From positions 6,449 to 70,448 of the forward strand of contig VSDK01013445.1 of NCBI GenBank assembly GCA_009767595.1: a stretch of DNA of 64,000 nt. Direction: 5' to 3'. Source of the DNA: Symbiodinium kawagutii (lineage: Eukaryota > Sar > Dinophyceae > Suessiales > Symbiodiniaceae). Below the pieces are notes generated by a model. It was not told where the DNA came from, did not search any database, and saw nothing but the letters and a program-made list of their open reading frames with translations. This document shows positions 62,293-64,000 of the stretch, in pieces. Numbering within the stretch: the first letter of the stretch is position 1; each line of letters opens with the position of its first letter. Both the position numbers and the translations under genes were made by a program.

Positions 62293-63789
62293 CGTGTATG
62301 TCAGCGAGGGGAATGGCCAGAGACAATGCACGAGTGCTTGCAGTGAAAAATAAACAACCGACACAAACAGTGCAAGAAACCAAAACAAACAAAATCAATC
62401 AGAGACAAATCATCAAACAATGAGATAATAAGATGAGTAGACACAAACCGACAACAAGGCAATAAAATGAGTAGAGACAGAATCTGACTGGCGACGTCAT
62501 GCATCTCTAGAGCATCTGAGCGATGACTGCATTCGATTGGTTTCTCAAATGCTATCTGGTTCTAGTCAACTGTGACGTTCAAATACTGAAAAAAGGCCAT
62601 AGCGTATTCTATGATTTTTGTCGGATGCGCGGCATCGCAAATCAACGGACTTTCCTCTTGACATGACTTGCATGTGCTGCATGTGTGTGTGATTGTGTGT
62701 GTGTGTGTATGTGTGGGGGGGGGGGGGTGATCCATGTCCTGGGGCGCGTGAAGTGGTTTGTCTGATTCTTGGGCTCATCGTTGATGAATCTTGGATAGAC
62801 TGGTAGCCCTTGCCGCCCTTGCCGCCCCTGACACACAGGAACCAGTTCTACGATGGGAAATGAGTCGGGTCAGAAACGTGACAAGCAGAAGAAGATTTAC
62901 ACAGATAGGAGTTGGTTGGTGGCTTCAGCCCCTACGACACATCTTTGTCAACCAACCATGTATTAATAAGTACTCGGGAAAATGAAAAATGTTTAAAACC
63001 ACCAGTCAGAGAGTGTTAAGAGGAACTTTGGAAATGAACTGCTGAACATGTCGGGACAAGTCGCGGCAAAAGGGGAGAGAAGGCAGGAAAAAGGCCGCGA
63101 GGTTTTAAAATGACACCTAGCTGTGGGAAAATAGCGGGCATTGCTACAGTAACTCCTACCACTTGCTTAGAAGAGAAGCCATAAGGCCGTAAAAACATGT
63201 AAAACCATCTTAATGCTGCTTGACCCACATGGGCACCATCGACAAGTTCAAATGAAAAGCAAACACCAGTTTCTCTCTCTCTCTCTCCAGCGCCATCAAT
63301 CCAAGACCCTCAGATTGAAGGGACGCGAAATGAACACCAGTTTTTGGCTAAATCTTGAGAATAGAGACTTGGATCAAGTGTTTCCGAAACCAGGTCCAGA
63401 TGCAGTTTCTGAGTTTCCCACAGCTCAATCAGAATGTTCACAGGGACACGAACAGTAATCTGGAACCATTCACCATCACTAACCATCAGTAACCAGTTTT
63501 TTAACCATCATTCCCCATCCAAATCAGCAGCTAAACCATCAAGGTCTGCTCATCACATGCCCTTACCTTGGGTTGCAATTGCCGGGAAGTGTCGCTGGAT
63601 CGCCAGTGGACACGCCAACCTCAGGGTGTCAAATGCACCACCAAATTCTCAGAGCCATCAACGATGTGGCCGTGAATTCTTTCAAACGGCAAGGCCGCGA
63701 AACAGGAATCGCATGGAATCGCCTGATTGCTGGAGAATCATGCAAGTTGCCTAGCAGTGGTGATTTCTAGCCCCGGAAAGCTGCTTGAC
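62293..63789. other. mostly non-coding
   Basis: 62680-62727 is (TG)n followed by 13 G. A minus islet near 62730-62840 has a fine acceptor (CTGGTTCCTGTGTGTCAG) and reads GRQGRQGLPVYPRFINDEPK. A plus frame at 63590-63770 reads RAINDVAVNSFKRQGRETGI. Both are weak exon candidates. Confidence 0.35.
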
Positions 63790-63973
63790 CTTTCCAATGT
63801 CATCATTGACAGCCACCAAACCTGCGCCAAGTGACAACCAGATCGTTTGTGGCCTGGATGCTTGACGTTTGCCCGGATTCCACTGTGCATCCTCAGCGCT
63901 AGCCCCTAGTGCCAAGGCACTAAGACCATCCAGCAACTGTGGTTCACTGAAATCAGTTGCAAGTTTGTGACTC
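63790..63973 (-). CDS. exon of unidentified protein
   Basis: Islet after CAAGCAGCTGAAG, reading SHKLATDFSEPQLLDGLSAL, ALGASAEDAQWNPGKRQASR and PQTIWLSLGAGLVAVNDDIG, with a possible donor AAAG/GTCAAG. Well-formed protein composition on minus only. The gene would continue to the left; no family recognised. Confidence 0.45.
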
Positions 63974-64000
63974 CTTCAGCTGCTTGCAGTAGCTACAACA

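Overview
The window looks like nuclear DNA of a dinoflagellate-type alga. The signs are: interstitial telomere-like DNA of the TTTAGGG type (about 25.0-25.25 kb); genes cut into exons of roughly 50-190 bp separated by introns of hundreds to thousands of bases; at least one splice junction that works best with a GC donor and one that needs a GA donor; a tyrosine-recombinase retroelement; and a very large non-coding fraction full of degenerate short repeats. The species cannot be named from the sequence alone. Layout, left: bases 1-about 1000 are an AT-rich, intronless island with two same-strand genes, a short C5-cytosine DNA methyltransferase and a small two-zinc-finger protein. It is followed by a 0.4 kb T/G-skewed block bounded by an 11-bp inverted repeat, after which composition changes to the host-like state. 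The island looks foreign (algal virus, virus-like element or phage type) or is an assembly junction. Layout, 1.5-27 kb: repeat-rich DNA carrying short GC-rich islands that read as exons. On the minus strand these islands, read from 27.0 kb down to 9.3 kb (perhaps 6.2 kb), follow the N-to-C order of a major-facilitator transporter of the MFS_2 (GPH/MFSD2-like) type: TM1, a DRWGKR loop, TM7, the fPNAML segment, a DEDC..G..R.RQG signature, TM11 and a last TM ending in fPIKG. Several exon pairs also agree in reading phase. One exon needs a one-base correction in a G6 run. A few exon-like islands on the plus strand lie between them. Layout, 28.4-35.4 kb: a DIRS-like retroelement on the minus strand with three overlapping ORFs: ORF1 (coiled coil), ORF2 (Gag-like), ORF3 (reverse transcriptase, RNase H, methyltransferase-like domain, tyrosine recombinase). 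ORF1/ORF2 and ORF2/ORF3 are both joined by an ATGA stop-start overlap. ORF3 is broken by two frameshifts, one inside RNase H and one just before the recombinase nucleophile tyrosine, so this copy is probably inactive unless these are sequencing errors. Layout, 35.4-51.3 kb: mainly non-coding, with a 12-bp-period minisatellite, a 140-bp tandem duplication, microsatellites and scattered exon candidates, including one on the minus strand at 43.0 kb that is homologous to another at 57.6 kb. Layout, 51.3-55.7 kb: an uninterrupted 847-codon gene for a kinesin-light-chain/nephrocystin-like TPR protein on the minus strand, bracketed by two diverged direct copies of a 300-bp repeat. Layout, 55.7-64 kb: microsatellites, an A-rich tetranucleotide tract and several minus-strand exons of unidentified proteins. 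Apart from the retroelement ORFs and the candidate transporter exons, the genes show no evident functional link.
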